A stretch of 64,000 bases of DNA, taken from Pantoea sp. BAV 3049 (GTDB lineage: Bacteria; Pseudomonadota; Gammaproteobacteria; Enterobacterales; Enterobacteriaceae). The translations under genes and the position numbers were made by a program. Under the pieces are notes generated by a model. That model was not told where the DNA came from. It did no database searches and saw only the letters and a list, made by a program, of their open reading frames with translations. Positions within the stretch are counted from its first letter, which is position 1. Each line of letters begins with the position of its first letter. Below, piece by piece: positions 1 to 10,238 of this stretch. The DNA is taken from positions 3,446,158 through 3,510,157 of the forward strand of contig NZ_WHOY01000031.1 in assembly GCF_009765445.1 (NCBI RefSeq). Direction: 5' to 3'.

Positions 1-1073
1 CCGTGGCGATTAATGTTGAACTTCACCTTCTGCGCCCAGCTCCCTTCCGGCGTATGCAGCGCAAAGCCCAGATGCTCATCCTGCACCCCACCGACCACCA
101 GCACCAGACTGGCGTCTCCGTCTGCAGCCAGCTGCTGACTGCGTTTGATCAACTCCGACAGCGTTTCCGCACGGGTTGGCAGCACGTTACCCGCTTTCAG
201 CGGCGCGTCGGCAGAGGCCAGCTGCCACTGCAGCAGTCCGGCAGTAAATTGCTCACTGACCGCCAGGCTGTACCCCTTCTCCTTCAGGCGGCGTGAAATC
301 TGGGCTGGCAGCCCTTCCGTTCCCTCAAAAATGGTACTTTCACCGGCGATTTCGCGTACCTGCTGCCAGAACTGCTCCATCTCACGCCGCCGTGAAGCCG
401 GACCGTTCAGCTTGAGTTCAATAATCGGCATTGAGGCCCGGTAGCCCATTACCACGCCTTCCGGCAGCGGCAGCGGTTCAATTTCGGAAGCCAGATCGCT
501 CTCGCCACGGCCAAAGGTGGTCATGCGCAGGCAGACTGGCGGCTCAGGCAGGGAGAAGCGGGTCTTCAGGCGCGGCAGGATTTGCTGCTCAACCATCACT
601 TTATATTCGGAGGGAACGCCAGGCGTGAAGAAAATCCAGCAGCGGTTCAGTTCGATGGCGAAACCGCAGGCTGTGCCGACCGGGTTATCCAGCATTTCGG
701 CACCAGCCGGGATTTCAGCTTGTTTACGGTTGCTGTCCGCCATTTTGCGGCCGCGTCCGGCGAAGAAGGCTTCCATTTTCGCCAGCCACTCTTCGTGCAG
801 CACCAGGCCCACCCCCGCAGCTTTTGCCGCAGCCAGCGCGCTCAAATCATCGCTGGTCGGGCCGAGGCCGCCGTTCACAATCAGCACATCCGCCACTTTG
901 CTGCGTTCGGTCAGCACATTAACCAGTTCGGCCAGATTATCTCCCACCGTCTGGCGACTGGCCATTGGCAGACCGTTCTGGAACAGTACCTCAGCCAGCC
1001 AGGCCGCATTGGTATCGACAATTTGTCCATGCAGCACTTCATCGCCGGTGGCGAGCATTTCCACTCTTATCAT
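1..1073 (-). CDS. yfaY: CinA-like protein YfaY (3' end cut by window edge)
   Basis: The product resembles E. coli YfaY, a CinA/PncC-family protein with an N-terminal molybdopterin-binding-like (MoCF) domain and a C-terminal CinA domain. The ATG at 1073 opens MIRVEMLATGDEVLHG, followed by the typical NGGLGPTSDD loop. About 357 codons are visible and the reading frame runs off base 1, so the C-terminus is missing. In active NMN deamidases the C-terminal domain carries ESCTGG; here the matching stretch reads SEQFTAG, without the Ser-Cys pair, as in the YfaY branch, which is thought to lack deamidase activity. The role is therefore uncertain. It lies 82 bp downstream of menE on the same strand. 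Assignment to the YfaY branch is firm; function is not. Confidence 0.9.
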   Translation of the reverse strand, partial: MIRVEMLATGDEVLHGQIVDTNAAWLAEVLFQNGLPMASRQTVGDNLAELVNVLTERSKVADVLIVNGGLGPTSDDLSALAAAKAAGVGLVLHEEWLAKMEAFFAGRGRKMADSNRKQAEIPAGAEMLDNPVGTACGFAIELNRCWIFFTPGVPSEYKVMVEQQILPRLKTRFSLPEPPVCLRMTTFGRGESDLASEIEPLPLPEGVVMGYRASMPIIELKLNGPASRRREMEQFWQQVREIAGESTIFEGTEGLPAQISRRLKEKGYSLAVSEQFTAGLLQWQLASADAPLKAGNVLPTRAETLSELIKRSQQLAADGDASLVLVVGGVQDEHLGFALHTPEGSWAQKVKFNINRH

Positions 1074-1155
1074 TTTGTTCTCCGGATCGGTCAGGTTTGT
1101 TAACTGTATGAAGCCAACCCGGGAAACACAATGTCATTTTTTGCTCGTCGTGCGT

Positions 1156-2580
1156 TTAGTCCGCTTCCTGCCTGGCCACCCACTCCACCAGCCGCTGCCG
1201 CGAGATTTTGATCCCGCCACTGTTCAGCTCCGGCAGTACGTACCATCTTACCGGCCGCTGAAAGCCCGCAAGCAGGGTTTTTGACCACGCTTCCAGCTCC
1301 GGTAACGTCACCTCAGCTTTCAGGGTGACCAGCGCCACCGGGCGATGACCGAACTCCTCATCCGCTTTTGGCACAATAAATATCTGCTCCACCGCCGGAT
1401 GGGTCAGCAGCACGGCCTCAACCTGCTCCGGCTGGATGCCTTCCCCGGCAGAGAAAAACTGATTGTCCAGCCGCCCGGTCAGATGCAGGCCATCATCATC
1501 AAGGTAACCACCATCGCGGGTGGTGAACCAGCCGCCGTTGCCGGCCAGTGACAGCAGATACCCCTGTCGCCAGTAGCCACACGCCAGCGCGGGAGACCGA
1601 ATCTGCACTTCGCCCTCCACCACACGAACCTGCTGCCCGGCCAGAGGCTGGCCGACACCGTTGCAGCTATCGGCTCTTTTGGCCGTCACGGTGGAAGCCG
1701 TTTCGGTCATGCCATAACCACACCAGCAGGCGATCCCTGCGGCCTCTGCCTGCTGCGTTAACGTCTCGGGGATCGCTGCGCCGCCCAGCAATACGTTATG
1801 CAGATTCTCCGGCAACCGTGGCTGCTGCAACAGCCGCCAGAGTTGAGTGGGCACCAGAGAAGCAAAGGTCGACAGATCCAGCGCCTGATGCAGCGGCGCG
1901 TCGCCGGGTAGCACCAGGTTTGCCCCTGCCAGCAGCCAGCGCCAGATAATCCCCTGCCCTGACACGTGACACAGTGGCAGGGAGAGCAGCCAGCCGTCTT
2001 CAGCGGTGAAATTCATTGTCGTCACCACACCATAAGCGCTGGCAAGATGCGCCCGGAAAGTGTGTGCAGCGGCTTTTGGCAGGCCACCCGAGCCTGAAGT
2101 GAGCGTCAGCGTCGCCAGCGCCTCCGGCTCCCAGTTTCGATCTGCCCGGCCTTTCTGATACTGCATACTCAGGGCCGGAATTCCGGCCGGGCTATCGCCC
2201 GTCAGCGTCAGGGCAAAATCGATATTCAGCACGGGTAAAAGAGTGGCGGTCTGCGACTCAGGAAGACGGGGGTTAAGCGGTAGCAGACGCGCGCCACACT
2301 GCAATAATGCCATGTAGGCCAGAAGAGCCTGTTCACTGTTACCGGCCTTCATTACCACACCACAGCCGGTATGCACTCCCTGACTGATAAACCCCATCGC
2401 CAGTTCATCAATCTGCTGCGCCAGCTGCGACCAGTTCAGGTTGTGACAACCCTCAGCCACGGCAATCTTCTGTGGCCGGAAGCGCGCCCAGTGCCGCCAT
2501 GGCCAGTCGCTGAAACGGACGGCCCCTTCAACTGCCGGCCCTGTCGCCTGCCGTATTCCGGTCAACTTTGAGAGGGCCAT
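1156..2580 (-). CDS. menE: o-succinylbenzoate-CoA ligase MenE
   Basis: MenE is an ANL-superfamily adenylating enzyme that converts o-succinylbenzoate to its CoA thioester in menaquinone synthesis. The 474-residue product has the AMP-binding P-loop at about residues 159-171, the GYGMTETAS motif, the hinge GRLDNQFFSAGEG and the C-terminal GGIKISR with catalytic Lys458. The P-loop reads TSGSGGLPK, where the family usually has TSGSTG, so one conserved Thr is replaced by Gly. The ATG at 2580 has AGGAGG four bases upstream and adds about 20 residues before the conserved FSDWPWRHW start seen in E. coli MenE. It is the last gene of the men operon, 19 bp after menC. Confidence 0.96.
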   Translation of the reverse strand: MALSKLTGIRQATGPAVEGAVRFSDWPWRHWARFRPQKIAVAEGCHNLNWSQLAQQIDELAMGFISQGVHTGCGVVMKAGNSEQALLAYMALLQCGARLLPLNPRLPESQTATLLPVLNIDFALTLTGDSPAGIPALSMQYQKGRADRNWEPEALATLTLTSGSGGLPKAAAHTFRAHLASAYGVVTTMNFTAEDGWLLSLPLCHVSGQGIIWRWLLAGANLVLPGDAPLHQALDLSTFASLVPTQLWRLLQQPRLPENLHNVLLGGAAIPETLTQQAEAAGIACWCGYGMTETASTVTAKRADSCNGVGQPLAGQQVRVVEGEVQIRSPALACGYWRQGYLLSLAGNGGWFTTRDGGYLDDDGLHLTGRLDNQFFSAGEGIQPEQVEAVLLTHPAVEQIFIVPKADEEFGHRPVALVTLKAEVTLPELEAWSKTLLAGFQRPVRWYVLPELNSGGIKISRQRLVEWVARQEAD

Positions 2581-2599
2581 AACGCCTCCTGCATTTCAG

Positions 2600-3574
2600 T
2601 CAGCTCCAGCGTTGCCATACTGCCTCCAGCTCTCCGGCAGGGATCAGCGCTAGCGAACAACCCGGCCAGCTGCGCTCCAGCTGGTGCTGCATCAGACCCA
2701 GCGTATCCAGTCCGGGCAGGGAAGAAGGCGTCAGCCAGGCGGCAATACGCGCCAGCTGGGTCAACCCGAGACTGGATTCCACTGAGGAGCTGATAACCGC
2801 TGAAATGCCAGCCTGTTCTGCCTGTGCCAATAGCGCCCGGATTCTGGTCAGGCTGCCGGTCAGCATCGGTTTGATCACTATCGTGCGCAAAAAAGGTTCA
2901 GCGACCGGCCGATAATTCTCCTCACGCACGCTTTCGTCCCAGGCAAGCGCAATCCGGGTTTGCCGCGCAAACTCCCGCGACTCCTGTGGCGTGCGGCAAG
3001 GCTCTTCCAGAAAGGCAATACGCGGGCGCAGCTCAATGGAAACAAAGCGGGCGAACTGCAGGGCTTTCTCCAGGCTCCACTGGCGATTGGCATCCAGTCG
3101 CAGAGTCAGATCTGGCAGCGCTTCCAGCAGCAGATTGACCATCATGCCGTCGCGCACCGGTTCATACCTCCCCACTTTCATTTTCGCCACCGGCCGGGTC
3201 TGTTCGTGCAGACGGTTGAACAGTTCATCCGGATCGCCCGTGCACAGCATGGCGCTGTCATAATTCCCGGCGGAAGGCAGCTCTCCGGCCAGTTCAGCCA
3301 GTGCGCAGCTCAGCCCGAATGCCACCGAGGGCAACTGGCTCTCTGCTGGCTGCTCACCCTGACACCAACTCTCCAGCCAGCCAGCTGCCGCGAACTGGGC
3401 CTCAGACTGCGTTTCCGCACTGAAGCCAGGCAGAGGGGCAATTTCCCCCCAGCCTTCACGATGACTCTCCGTCAGCCTGACCAGCAGCCCATTGCGCGCT
3501 TTTACCCGCCGGTCACGCAGTACGGTCCCCGACTCCAGCGGGATGCTGTATGAAAATAACGTTGCGCCACGCAT
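2600..3574 (-). CDS. menC: o-succinylbenzoate synthase MenC
   Basis: MenC is an enolase-superfamily dehydratase that makes o-succinylbenzoate from SHCHC, the step after MenH. The 324-residue protein keeps the complete active site at the same numbers as the E. coli enzyme: Lys131 and Lys133 in AKMKVGR, metal ligands Asp161 (LDANR), Glu190 (FLEEP) and Asp213 (AWDES), and Lys235 (IKPM). Its ATG overlaps the menB stop codon by one base (TAATG), which points to translational coupling. It is in the middle of the men operon and is very likely functional. Confidence 0.97.
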   Translation of the reverse strand: MRGATLFSYSIPLESGTVLRDRRVKARNGLLVRLTESHREGWGEIAPLPGFSAETQSEAQFAAAGWLESWCQGEQPAESQLPSVAFGLSCALAELAGELPSAGNYDSAMLCTGDPDELFNRLHEQTRPVAKMKVGRYEPVRDGMMVNLLLEALPDLTLRLDANRQWSLEKALQFARFVSIELRPRIAFLEEPCRTPQESREFARQTRIALAWDESVREENYRPVAEPFLRTIVIKPMLTGSLTRIRALLAQAEQAGISAVISSSVESSLGLTQLARIAAWLTPSSLPGLDTLGLMQHQLERSWPGCSLALIPAGELEAVWQRWS

Positions 3575-4431
3575 TACGGATTACGCTTGAATTTGCTGAA
3601 GTCTGGCTGGCGCTTCTGGTTAAACGCATTGCGTCCTTCCTGCCCTTCTTCGGTCATATAGAACAGCATGGTGGCATTGCCCGCCAGCTCCTGCAGACCG
3701 GCCTGACCGTCACAGTCGGCATTCAGCGCCGCTTTCAGACAGCGCAGCGCCATCGGGCTGTTTTGCAGCATCTCGCGGCACCAGCGCACCGTTTCTCTTT
3801 CCAGTTCGGCCAGCGGCACTACGCTGTTAACCAGTCCCATCTCCAGCGCCTGCTGCGCGTTGTACATGCGGCACAGGAACCAGATTTCACGCGCCTTTTT
3901 CTGGCCGACGATGCGTGCCATATAAGCTGCTCCCCAGCCGCCGTCAAAAGAACCCACCTTTGGCCCGGTCTGGCCGAACTGCGCGTTATCGGCGGCGATG
4001 GTCAGGTCACACATCATATGCAACACATGACCGCCGCCCACGGCATAGCCTGCCACCATCGCCACCACCGGCTTGGGACAGGTGCGGATCTGACGCTGAA
4101 AATCCAGCACGTTGAGATGATGAACGCCGGATTCATCCCGGTAACCGCCGTAATCGCCGCGAATTTTCTGGTCGCCACCGGCGCAGAATGCCTTCTCGCC
4201 TTCGCCGGTCAGCACTATCACGCCAATCTGCTCGTCGTTGCGGGCATCGCTCAGCGCCAGCAGCATCTCCTTCACCGTCTGCGGGCGGAAGGCGTTACGG
4301 ACTTCAGGCCGGTTAATGGTGATGCGGGCAATGCCGTCAGCCGATTTGTCAAAGCGGATGTCGCTGAAACCGGTGCCACAGTCGCGCCATTCCACTGGGG
4401 CATACAGCATCTCTTCATCGGGGTAAATCAT
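3574..4431 (-). CDS. menB: 1,4-dihydroxy-2-naphthoyl-CoA synthase MenB
   Basis: MenB is a crotonase-fold enzyme that closes the second ring, turning o-succinylbenzoyl-CoA into 1,4-dihydroxy-2-naphthoyl-CoA. The 285-residue length matches E. coli MenB. Conserved segments include [13 protein letters not shown], the oxyanion-hole region [17 protein letters not shown] and [14 protein letters not shown], the segment linked to bicarbonate use in this type of MenB. It starts only three bases after the menH stop side of the operon and shares a TAATG junction with menC. No odd features. Confidence 0.98.
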   Translation of the reverse strand: MIYPDEEMLYAPVEWRDCGTGFSDIRFDKSADGIARITINRPEVRNAFRPQTVKEMLLALSDARNDEQIGVIVLTGEGEKAFCAGGDQKIRGDYGGYRDESGVHHLNVLDFQRQIRTCPKPVVAMVAGYAVGGGHVLHMMCDLTIAADNAQFGQTGPKVGSFDGGWGAAYMARIVGQKKAREIWFLCRMYNAQQALEMGLVNSVVPLAELERETVRWCREMLQNSPMALRCLKAALNADCDGQAGLQELAGNATMLFYMTEEGQEGRNAFNQKRQPDFSKFKRNP

Positions 4432-4434
4432 AAT

Positions 4435-5205
4435 TTAACTCCTTAAATAACTGAGCCTGCGCGCCAGCAAAGCGGCACAGGCCTGGGGATTAGCCCTGTG
4501 AGCGTTATGGCCCGCGGCGGGAACAGAATCAAATGGTAGAGAGGCCTGCTGCGCCAGCAAACGGAATTTGCTGTCGTGCTCCCCGCACAGGATGTGCAGG
4601 TGTTTCAGGGACTGAAGCTCGGGCAATAAATTGGGCTGGCGGCCAAGAGAGGTTGCCAGCAGCATACTGGCGAGGGCCTGAGGATGGTTGTTGCTGCGCA
4701 GGAGGATCAGTTGTCGTCGCTGCTCCTCAGTGAGATCGGCAAACACCGGCTGGCGATACCATTCGTCCAGCGTATGACCGAGGGGCTGCATGCGAAATTT
4801 TTCCGCCCAGCATTGATCATTGGCCAGTCTCTTGCGGCGGGCCGTTGCCGACTCAAGGCCGTAATGGGCGCCTTCCACAATCACGCCCTGCAGCCCTGAT
4901 GCTGCATGGCGGCAGGCATAAAACATCGCGATCCGGCCGCCCAGCGAATAGCCAATCAGCCAGTAGCGCTGCACCTGATGGCTGTGCAGCGTGGCAGTCA
5001 GCAATGCAGAAAGCGGGTCGAAACCGACGACCTGCTGACCACACGAACCGCCGTGGCCCGGCAGATCGATGCTCAGTTGCGGCCAGTCACCGAGGCGGGC
5101 CTGTACAGGCTGCCAGTCATCTCCGCTGCCCAGAAAGCCGTGCAGCCAGACCAGAACGGGTCGTTCTGCGTGATGTGAACCCTGCCAGCGCGCGTGAAGG
5201 ATCAT
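4435..5205 (-). CDS. menH: SHCHC synthase MenH
   Basis: MenH is an alpha/beta-hydrolase-fold lyase that removes pyruvate from SEPHCHC to give SHCHC in menaquinone synthesis. The 256-residue protein has the nucleophile elbow GYSLGG with Ser87, and the acid and base Asp211 (GEHDSKF) and His233 (AGHNAH). This matches the Ser86/Asp210/His232 triad of E. coli MenH. The start codon overlaps the menD stop codon (ATGA), so the two are probably translationally coupled. Confidence 0.96.
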   Translation of the reverse strand: MILHARWQGSHHAERPVLVWLHGFLGSGDDWQPVQARLGDWPQLSIDLPGHGGSCGQQVVGFDPLSALLTATLHSHQVQRYWLIGYSLGGRIAMFYACRHAASGLQGVIVEGAHYGLESATARRKRLANDQCWAEKFRMQPLGHTLDEWYRQPVFADLTEEQRRQLILLRSNNHPQALASMLLATSLGRQPNLLPELQSLKHLHILCGEHDSKFRLLAQQASLPFDSVPAAGHNAHRANPQACAALLARRLSYLRS

Positions 5206-6863
5206 TGCGATTTCCCCACTGAGACCAGGCTTCGTGCGCCCTCATCCTGATCGACACGCAGTTCAATCAGCGTTGTCCCTCCGCTGTGCCATCCCTGTCC
5301 GACAGCGTTGCTGAGTGCAGCCCAGCTTTGCGGCTGATGATAATGCAGTCCGAACATCTCTGCGGCCGGAGCAAAACTAACGTGCTGAGGCATAGCAAAA
5401 AAGCGCTCCCGCTCTGCCTCCGGGGTTGGCAACATACTGAAAATCTGCCCGCCATTATTATTGACCACCACCAGCACCAGCGGCGCCGTCACCTGCCTCA
5501 GCAGGGCCAGACTGTTAAGGTCATACAGCGCGGAGAGATCGCCCACCACCATCAGCAGCGGCTTCGCACTCCCCCGCTGCACGCCTGCCGCCGTGGCAAT
5601 CAGCCCGTCAATACCGCTGGCACCGCGGCTGGCGTAAACCGGATAACCGGCGGGCAGTCTGGCGAAAGCATCCACCAGCCGCACGGTCAGACTGTTGCCC
5701 AGAAACACACAGCCATTCTCTGGCAACAATTGCGGTAGCCTTGCAGCCAGCTGCGCCTCGCCAAAATGGCTTAGCCTGTGCGTTTGTGCGCTGAAGGTCT
5801 CTTCTGCCAGCTCCCGCAGCAAAGGGCACCAGGCCGGTCGGCTGATGGCAGGATGGGCTGCCAGCCACTCACCGATATCGGCCACTATCCGGCTGCTGCG
5901 ATGATGTTCAGGGTCACGAAGGCCTGTCATCGGTTCGATTAACCAGTACGCTTCAGGCTGATGTGCCGCCAGCCAGGCATTAAGGTGCTTGCCGGTGAGA
6001 TGGCTGCCAAACTGCACCACCAGTTGAGCCTGGTGTAGCGTCTCCCGTGCGGCAGGCTGGAGCAACCACAGTTCAGCACAGGGGAAAGGATTGCCCGTTT
6101 GTGACTGCACGTCAGCGATCAGCGGCCAGCCCAGCTCAGCGGCCCATTTCGCCACCGCCGCGCCTTCTTTCGCCGTGACTTTACCTACGATCACCAGGCC
6201 GTTTCTTTGCCGCCATTCGGGCCAGCGGGCCTGCACGGCTACCGGTGCTGAAGCCGCCATCTCAGTCCAGGGCCGGTCATCCTGCCACCAGCTTCCCAAC
6301 TGTTCATGCCAGGCCTGAAAAGCAGCAGGATCGCCGCCGTACAGAGGTTCTGCGAACGGGCAATTGATGTGCACGGCACCCGCAGGATGCTGTTGCAGCA
6401 GCGCATCAACCACCGAAACCAGCCAGCGGGCGACAATGTCAGGAGAAGGAGTGGGAAGATTGAGCGCGCCGCTGACGTGATGGCCAAACAGCCCCGGCTG
6501 TTCAATGGCCTGATTAGCGCCACAATCGATCAACTGCTGCGGGCGATCGGCACTCAGGACAATCAGCCGCTCGCCGGTCAGGCGGGCTTCAATTACCGCA
6601 GGATAGAGGTTGGCCACGGCCGTGCCAGAAGTGACGATAATCGCCACTGGCTGCCGGGTGGCCTTTGCCAGCCCCAGCGCCAGATGACCAAGGCCGCGCT
6701 CGTCAAAATGGGTGTGGCAGAGAAATTTAGCATTGTCCGCCGCCGCCAGCGTCAGCGGGGCCGAACGGGAACCCGGCGCGATGCAGAGATGACGAACGCC
6801 GTGCCGCGTTAAGGCTTCAAGGATCACGGCTGCCCAGCGGCGGTTGAAGATACTGTGTGACAT
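5202..6863 (-). CDS. menD: SEPHCHC synthase MenD
   Basis: MenD is a thiamine-diphosphate enzyme that adds the succinyl-semialdehyde unit of 2-oxoglutarate to isochorismate. The 553-residue product has the N-terminal pyrimidine-binding domain ([13 protein letters not shown], with [16 protein letters not shown]) and a C-terminal ThDP/metal-binding domain with [12 protein letters not shown] and [10 protein letters not shown]. Length and motifs are those of enterobacterial MenD. Its stop overlaps the menH start; menF lies 74 bp upstream, so a separate weak promoter before menD is possible though none is obvious. Confidence 0.97.
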   Translation of the reverse strand: MSHSIFNRRWAAVILEALTRHGVRHLCIAPGSRSAPLTLAAADNAKFLCHTHFDERGLGHLALGLAKATRQPVAIIVTSGTAVANLYPAVIEARLTGERLIVLSADRPQQLIDCGANQAIEQPGLFGHHVSGALNLPTPSPDIVARWLVSVVDALLQQHPAGAVHINCPFAEPLYGGDPAAFQAWHEQLGSWWQDDRPWTEMAASAPVAVQARWPEWRQRNGLVIVGKVTAKEGAAVAKWAAELGWPLIADVQSQTGNPFPCAELWLLQPAARETLHQAQLVVQFGSHLTGKHLNAWLAAHQPEAYWLIEPMTGLRDPEHHRSSRIVADIGEWLAAHPAISRPAWCPLLRELAEETFSAQTHRLSHFGEAQLAARLPQLLPENGCVFLGNSLTVRLVDAFARLPAGYPVYASRGASGIDGLIATAAGVQRGSAKPLLMVVGDLSALYDLNSLALLRQVTAPLVLVVVNNNGGQIFSMLPTPEAERERFFAMPQHVSFAPAAEMFGLHYHQPQSWAALSNAVGQGWHSGGTTLIELRVDQDEGARSLVSVGKSQ

Positions 6864-6937
6864 AACCCACTCCAGATCAAACGAGCAGGCAGCAGTATAA
6901 AAGTGCCATCAGCGTCCCATCTTGATTCAGGACAGTA

Positions 6938-8194
6938 TCAATGCGCTTTCCAGCCAACCAAAGCCCCGAGAGAGGCCGCTTTCTGGTTTATCTCCCGCCA
7001 CTCCAGCGCGGGTTCAGAACCGGCAACAATCCCGGCACCGGCATACAGCCGGACGGTTTCTCCGGTCACCCACGCTGAACGAAGCGCAACGCTGAATTCA
7101 CTCTCCGTCGCCGACAGGTAGCCGACAGATCCGGCATACCATTCGCGGCTGAATGACTCGTGCCGGGCAATAAACTGGCGTGCGGGCTGACGGGGCAGTC
7201 CCGCTACTGCCACCGTTGGCTGCAGCTGTTGCAGGCATAGCAAGTCGTCAGGCTGAAGCAGACGGCATTGCAACCTGCGCCGGAGATGCTGAACTTTCCG
7301 CAGCCGCACCACTTCCACAGGAGAAACGACAACGTCATTCGCCACCGGCTGCAGTCGCTGACAGATATCCTCCACCACCATCTCATTTTCACGGCGATTT
7401 TTTTCATCCCTCAGCAAAGCCTCTGCCAGCTGCCGCGCCTGGTCGGGATCCGTCGCACTTTCACAGGTCCCGGCCAGAGCCTCGCTGCTCAGAGCACGCT
7501 GCTGACGGCGGTACAACCGTTCCGGGCTGGAACCGGTAAAAGCCTGCTCAGCATTGAACGCCAGCAAAAAGTGGTAACAGTGATGATTAATTTGCTGGCT
7601 GGCTGCCAGCAGCGAGGCCGCAGAAACCGGCGAGTTAAAACGTAAATCCGTGGCGCGGGCCAGCACCACTTTTTCCATCTCATCCTGCTGAATAGCTTTT
7701 AGTGCCAGAGTAACCATCCGCGACCACTGATCCTGCTCAGGAAAATGGCTGACGTTTTGCGGCGCGACGGGGAGTGGGCTGAGCGGACGGACAGGCTGAA
7801 GCCGATCGAGAAACTGCAGGGCCAGCTGAACATCGTTATTCAGGAACAGTAGCAATTCATTGCCGCGCCACAGCAACCGGGGAAGAAAAAGATAGCAGCC
7901 ATCCAGCCCAAAGCGCGTTGCCCCCAGCAGGCACCCTTGCGCCGGAAGATCTTTTATCAGTCTGCTGGCCGTTTCCGGCGTGTCACACCGCTGAATTTCT
8001 CCTAAGCCCAGCAACGGGGTTTGGCCTTCGCGCGGTTGCCAGTAAAACTGTGGCCAGATCGGCTGCGCAGCCAGCCACGGTAGTCCATTTTCTTTAGCGG
8101 TCAGCAGGGTTGTAAGACAAGTCAAACCCGACAGCGGCTGAGTCAGGGAGAGGAGCTGCTGTCGCAGCCGGTGAAGCGCGGAAGTGAGATCCAC
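6938..8194 (-). CDS. menF: Isochorismate synthase MenF
   Basis: MenF commits chorismate to menaquinone by isomerising it to isochorismate. The 418-residue protein belongs to the chorismate-using (ADC synthase) fold. The general base Lys175 sits in EKVVLAR, Glu238 in LSSEALAGT, and metal-binding glutamates in RRENEMVVEDI and SEFSVALRSAW. It is the first gene of the operon menF-menD-menH-menB-menC-menE. The ATG at 8194 is followed by LTSALHRLRQQL. It is slightly shorter than E. coli MenF (431). Confidence 0.95.
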   Translation of the reverse strand: MDLTSALHRLRQQLLSLTQPLSGLTCLTTLLTAKENGLPWLAAQPIWPQFYWQPREGQTPLLGLGEIQRCDTPETASRLIKDLPAQGCLLGATRFGLDGCYLFLPRLLWRGNELLLFLNNDVQLALQFLDRLQPVRPLSPLPVAPQNVSHFPEQDQWSRMVTLALKAIQQDEMEKVVLARATDLRFNSPVSAASLLAASQQINHHCYHFLLAFNAEQAFTGSSPERLYRRQQRALSSEALAGTCESATDPDQARQLAEALLRDEKNRRENEMVVEDICQRLQPVANDVVVSPVEVVRLRKVQHLRRRLQCRLLQPDDLLCLQQLQPTVAVAGLPRQPARQFIARHESFSREWYAGSVGYLSATESEFSVALRSAWVTGETVRLYAGAGIVAGSEPALEWREINQKAASLGALVGWKAH

Positions 8195-8271
8195 AAGAAG
8201 AGTACCGTTCAGCGTAGAATGGGTTTATTTTACGTCGCAGCCCACCGCCCATATTGATCTGGCTCCCTGCA

Positions 8272-8303
8272 ATGAAAAACGGGCGCCCGAAGGACGCCCG
8301 TTT
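8272..8303 (-). terminator. Rho-independent terminator after elaB
   Basis: On the minus strand the stem AAACGGGCG pairs with CGCCCGTTT around a short loop and runs into TTTCATT. It lies 20 bp past the elaB stop codon and upstream of menF, so it probably ends the elaB transcript. Confidence 0.7.
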
Positions 8304-8322
8304 ACAGCTACCGCAGAGCGAC

Positions 8323-8634
8323 TTAGCGACGCGCCAGCAGTAATCCCACTACCAGCCCCAGAGTGGCACCGACGCCAATCCCCTGCCACGGCTTATCGTG
8401 AACGTATTCGTCGGCACGGGTTACGGCCTGCTTCGCACGAACATAATAGGTGTCAGAAGCGTTGCTGACGCGCGACTTCACGTCGTTCAGCGATTTTTCT
8501 GCTTTGGCTTTCAGCTCGATGTATTTCTGATCGGCCGGGTCGCCGGAGGATTTAAGCACTTCTTCCAGCGTTTCAGTCAGCAAAGCCAGATCATCGTCCA
8601 GGTTCGTGTCTTGGGGTTCAATCGTTTTAGCCAT
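8323..8634 (-). CDS. elaB: ElaB/YqjD family ribosome-associated membrane protein
   Basis: The product is a small DUF883-family protein like E. coli ElaB, a tail-anchored inner-membrane protein of stationary phase that associates with ribosomes in the YqjD group. The start at 8634 (MAKTIEPQ) gives 103 residues and puts AAGGAG about six bases upstream; an in-frame ATG at 8640 abuts the same AAGGAG and is less likely. The conserved part TLLSETLEEV-like (here ALLTETLEEVLKSSGDPADQ) is followed by a helical, charged middle. A glycine-rich C-terminal membrane segment begins at KPWQGIGVGATLG and ends LLLARR. Confidence 0.93.
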   Translation of the reverse strand: MAKTIEPQDTNLDDDLALLTETLEEVLKSSGDPADQKYIELKAKAEKSLNDVKSRVSNASDTYYVRAKQAVTRADEYVHDKPWQGIGVGATLGLVVGLLLARR

Positions 8635-8747
8635 TACCATCTCCTTGTGCGAATAATATTCTTCAATAACTATAGACACTATTAACCGATCTGCCCGTTC
8701 TGCAGGCCAGGAATCGACTGATAATGTGCTGGGGGGAAGTGTCGGGC

Positions 8748-8774
8748 AAAAAAAAACCGGCCACGACAGCCGGT
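8748..8774 (-). terminator. Rho-independent terminator after the VOC gene
   Basis: On the minus strand the stem ACCGGC/GCCGGT encloses a 7-nt loop and is followed by a run of nine T. It lies just past the stop of the VOC-family gene (8821). Confidence 0.8.
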
Positions 8775-8820
8775 GACCGGAGAAGGTCTTTAACAGGATG
8801 CACAGGAAGATGGCGGCGTA

Positions 8821-9243
8821 TTATTTGGCAAACATCTGGCCGATATCTTTAAAAGCTTTGAACTCCAGTGCGTTGCCGCTGGGATCGTAAAAGAACATGG
8901 TGGCCTGTTCACCCACCTGCCCTTTGAACCGCACATAAGGTTCGATTTCAAACTTGATCTGGAAGTCACGCAGGCGGGCGGCCAGCGCTTCCCACTCTTC
9001 CCAACCCAGTACCAGGCCAAAATGGGGGACAGGAACACCATGTCCGTCAACGGCATTTTTATGCACCTCCCGCGGCTCCGTTTGCGGATGTTCATGGATC
9101 ACCAACTGATGCCCGTAAAAATCAAAATCCACCCATGTCTCGCTGGAGCGACCTTCAGGCAGGTTAAAGACGGTACCGTAAAAATGACGGGCAGTGGCGA
9201 GATCAGTGACCGGGATCGCCAGGTGAAACGGACTGAGGGCCAT
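8821..9243 (-). CDS. VOC superfamily (glyoxalase/bleomycin-resistance-like) protein
   Basis: The 140-residue product has the paired beta-alpha-beta-beta-beta modules of the vicinal-oxygen-chelate superfamily. Likely metal ligands are His7 (FHLAIPV), His74 (PHFGLVL) and Glu127 (NALEFK). [10 protein letters not shown] is a family hallmark. The substrate cannot be told from the sequence; related proteins are annotated as dioxygenase-like or glyoxalase-like. It is transcribed divergently from the LysR gene at 9351 with about 107 bp of A+T-rich DNA between, a common layout for a LysR regulator and its target. In E. coli no such gene lies between elaB and elaA. Confidence 0.85.
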   Translation of the reverse strand: MALSPFHLAIPVTDLATARHFYGTVFNLPEGRSSETWVDFDFYGHQLVIHEHPQTEPREVHKNAVDGHGVPVPHFGLVLGWEEWEALAARLRDFQIKFEIEPYVRFKGQVGEQATMFFYDPSGNALEFKAFKDIGQMFAK

Positions 9244-9350
9244 AGTAGTCTCCGGGTGCGTTGTGTTTCATTGATGTTAAAGATAATATTTTTTATGAAA
9301 AGCGAATATTTTTACTATGATTCAATAATTATTTCGATGAGTCAGAGACT

Positions 9351-10238
9351 ATGCTGCGGGAACTGAAAACTTTTATCGCCATCAGCCACGCTGGCACTTT
9401 CGCCGCCGCCGGGCAGCAGATTGGCCTGACACAGTCGGCAGTCAGTGCGCAAATGCGTGCGCTGGAAGATGCGCTGGGCATGAAGCTGTTCGATCGCTCC
9501 GGCCGTGCTGCAGCGCTGAATGCCAACGGCACGCGCGTGCTGCCAATGGCGGAGGAGATCCTCACCCTTTTTAACCGCATGGCCCAGCCTGAGAGCCTGA
9601 ACGACTACCGCGGGGAGATTAAAATCGGTGCTATTGCCTCAGTGCAGACCGGGATACTGCCCGCCGTGCTGGTCAATCTTCGCCAGCAGGCTCCGGAGCT
9701 GGAAACGCGGCTGATCCCTGGCGTCTCATTTAACCTGCTGACCCAGGTTGACGCCGGGAATATTGACCTGGCGGTGGTGGTCAAACCGGGCTTTGCACTG
9801 ACCAAAGACCTGTATGCCGAAACGCTACAGCAGGAGCCTTTTGTGCTGATTGTGCCGCCAGACGTGGCTGGTAGCGATGTGCTCAGCCTGATCCGCGACA
9901 ATCCCTTTATTCGTTACGATCGCACCTCTTTTGGCGGCCGTCTGGTCAGTCAGTTTTTGCGCGAACAGCACCTGGAGCCTAAACTGGCACTGGAAATTGA
10001 TGAAATCGACGCGATCGAAAGAATGGTCGGGCTGAGTCTTGGCGTGGCGCTGGTGCCACTGGCAGGGCTGTGGGTTGACCGTCCTTCCGGCGTGCGTATT
10101 GTGCCGTTGGGCGACCTGACGTTTTATCGCGAACTGATCGTGATAATGCGTCATGCTAATCGCCAGGCACCGCTGCACAAATTTATTACCGGGGCACTGC
10201 GGCGACATGCCCGCCAGAACCTTCAGGAACTGGTTTAA
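9351..10238 (+). CDS. LysR-family transcriptional regulator
   Basis: The 295-residue protein has an N-terminal winged helix-turn-helix (LRELKTFIAISHAGTFAAAG, then QSAVSAQMRALEDALG) and a periplasmic-binding-protein-like effector domain from about residue 90. It is a standard LysR-type regulator; the ligand is unknown. The divergent VOC gene (8821-9243) is its most likely target. The shared intergenic region is A+T-rich and contains GAAT...ATTC half-sites that could form a LysR operator. No named orthologue is recognised. Confidence 0.9.
   Translation: MLRELKTFIAISHAGTFAAAGQQIGLTQSAVSAQMRALEDALGMKLFDRSGRAAALNANGTRVLPMAEEILTLFNRMAQPESLNDYRGEIKIGAIASVQTGILPAVLVNLRQQAPELETRLIPGVSFNLLTQVDAGNIDLAVVVKPGFALTKDLYAETLQQEPFVLIVPPDVAGSDVLSLIRDNPFIRYDRTSFGGRLVSQFLREQHLEPKLALEIDEIDAIERMVGLSLGVALVPLAGLWVDRPSGVRIVPLGDLTFYRELIVIMRHANRQAPLHKFITGALRRHARQNLQELV

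Noticed and set aside
3550..4446. A 298-codon open frame antisense to menB
   Set aside because: It overlaps a complete, conserved MenB gene and shows no protein-like motifs.
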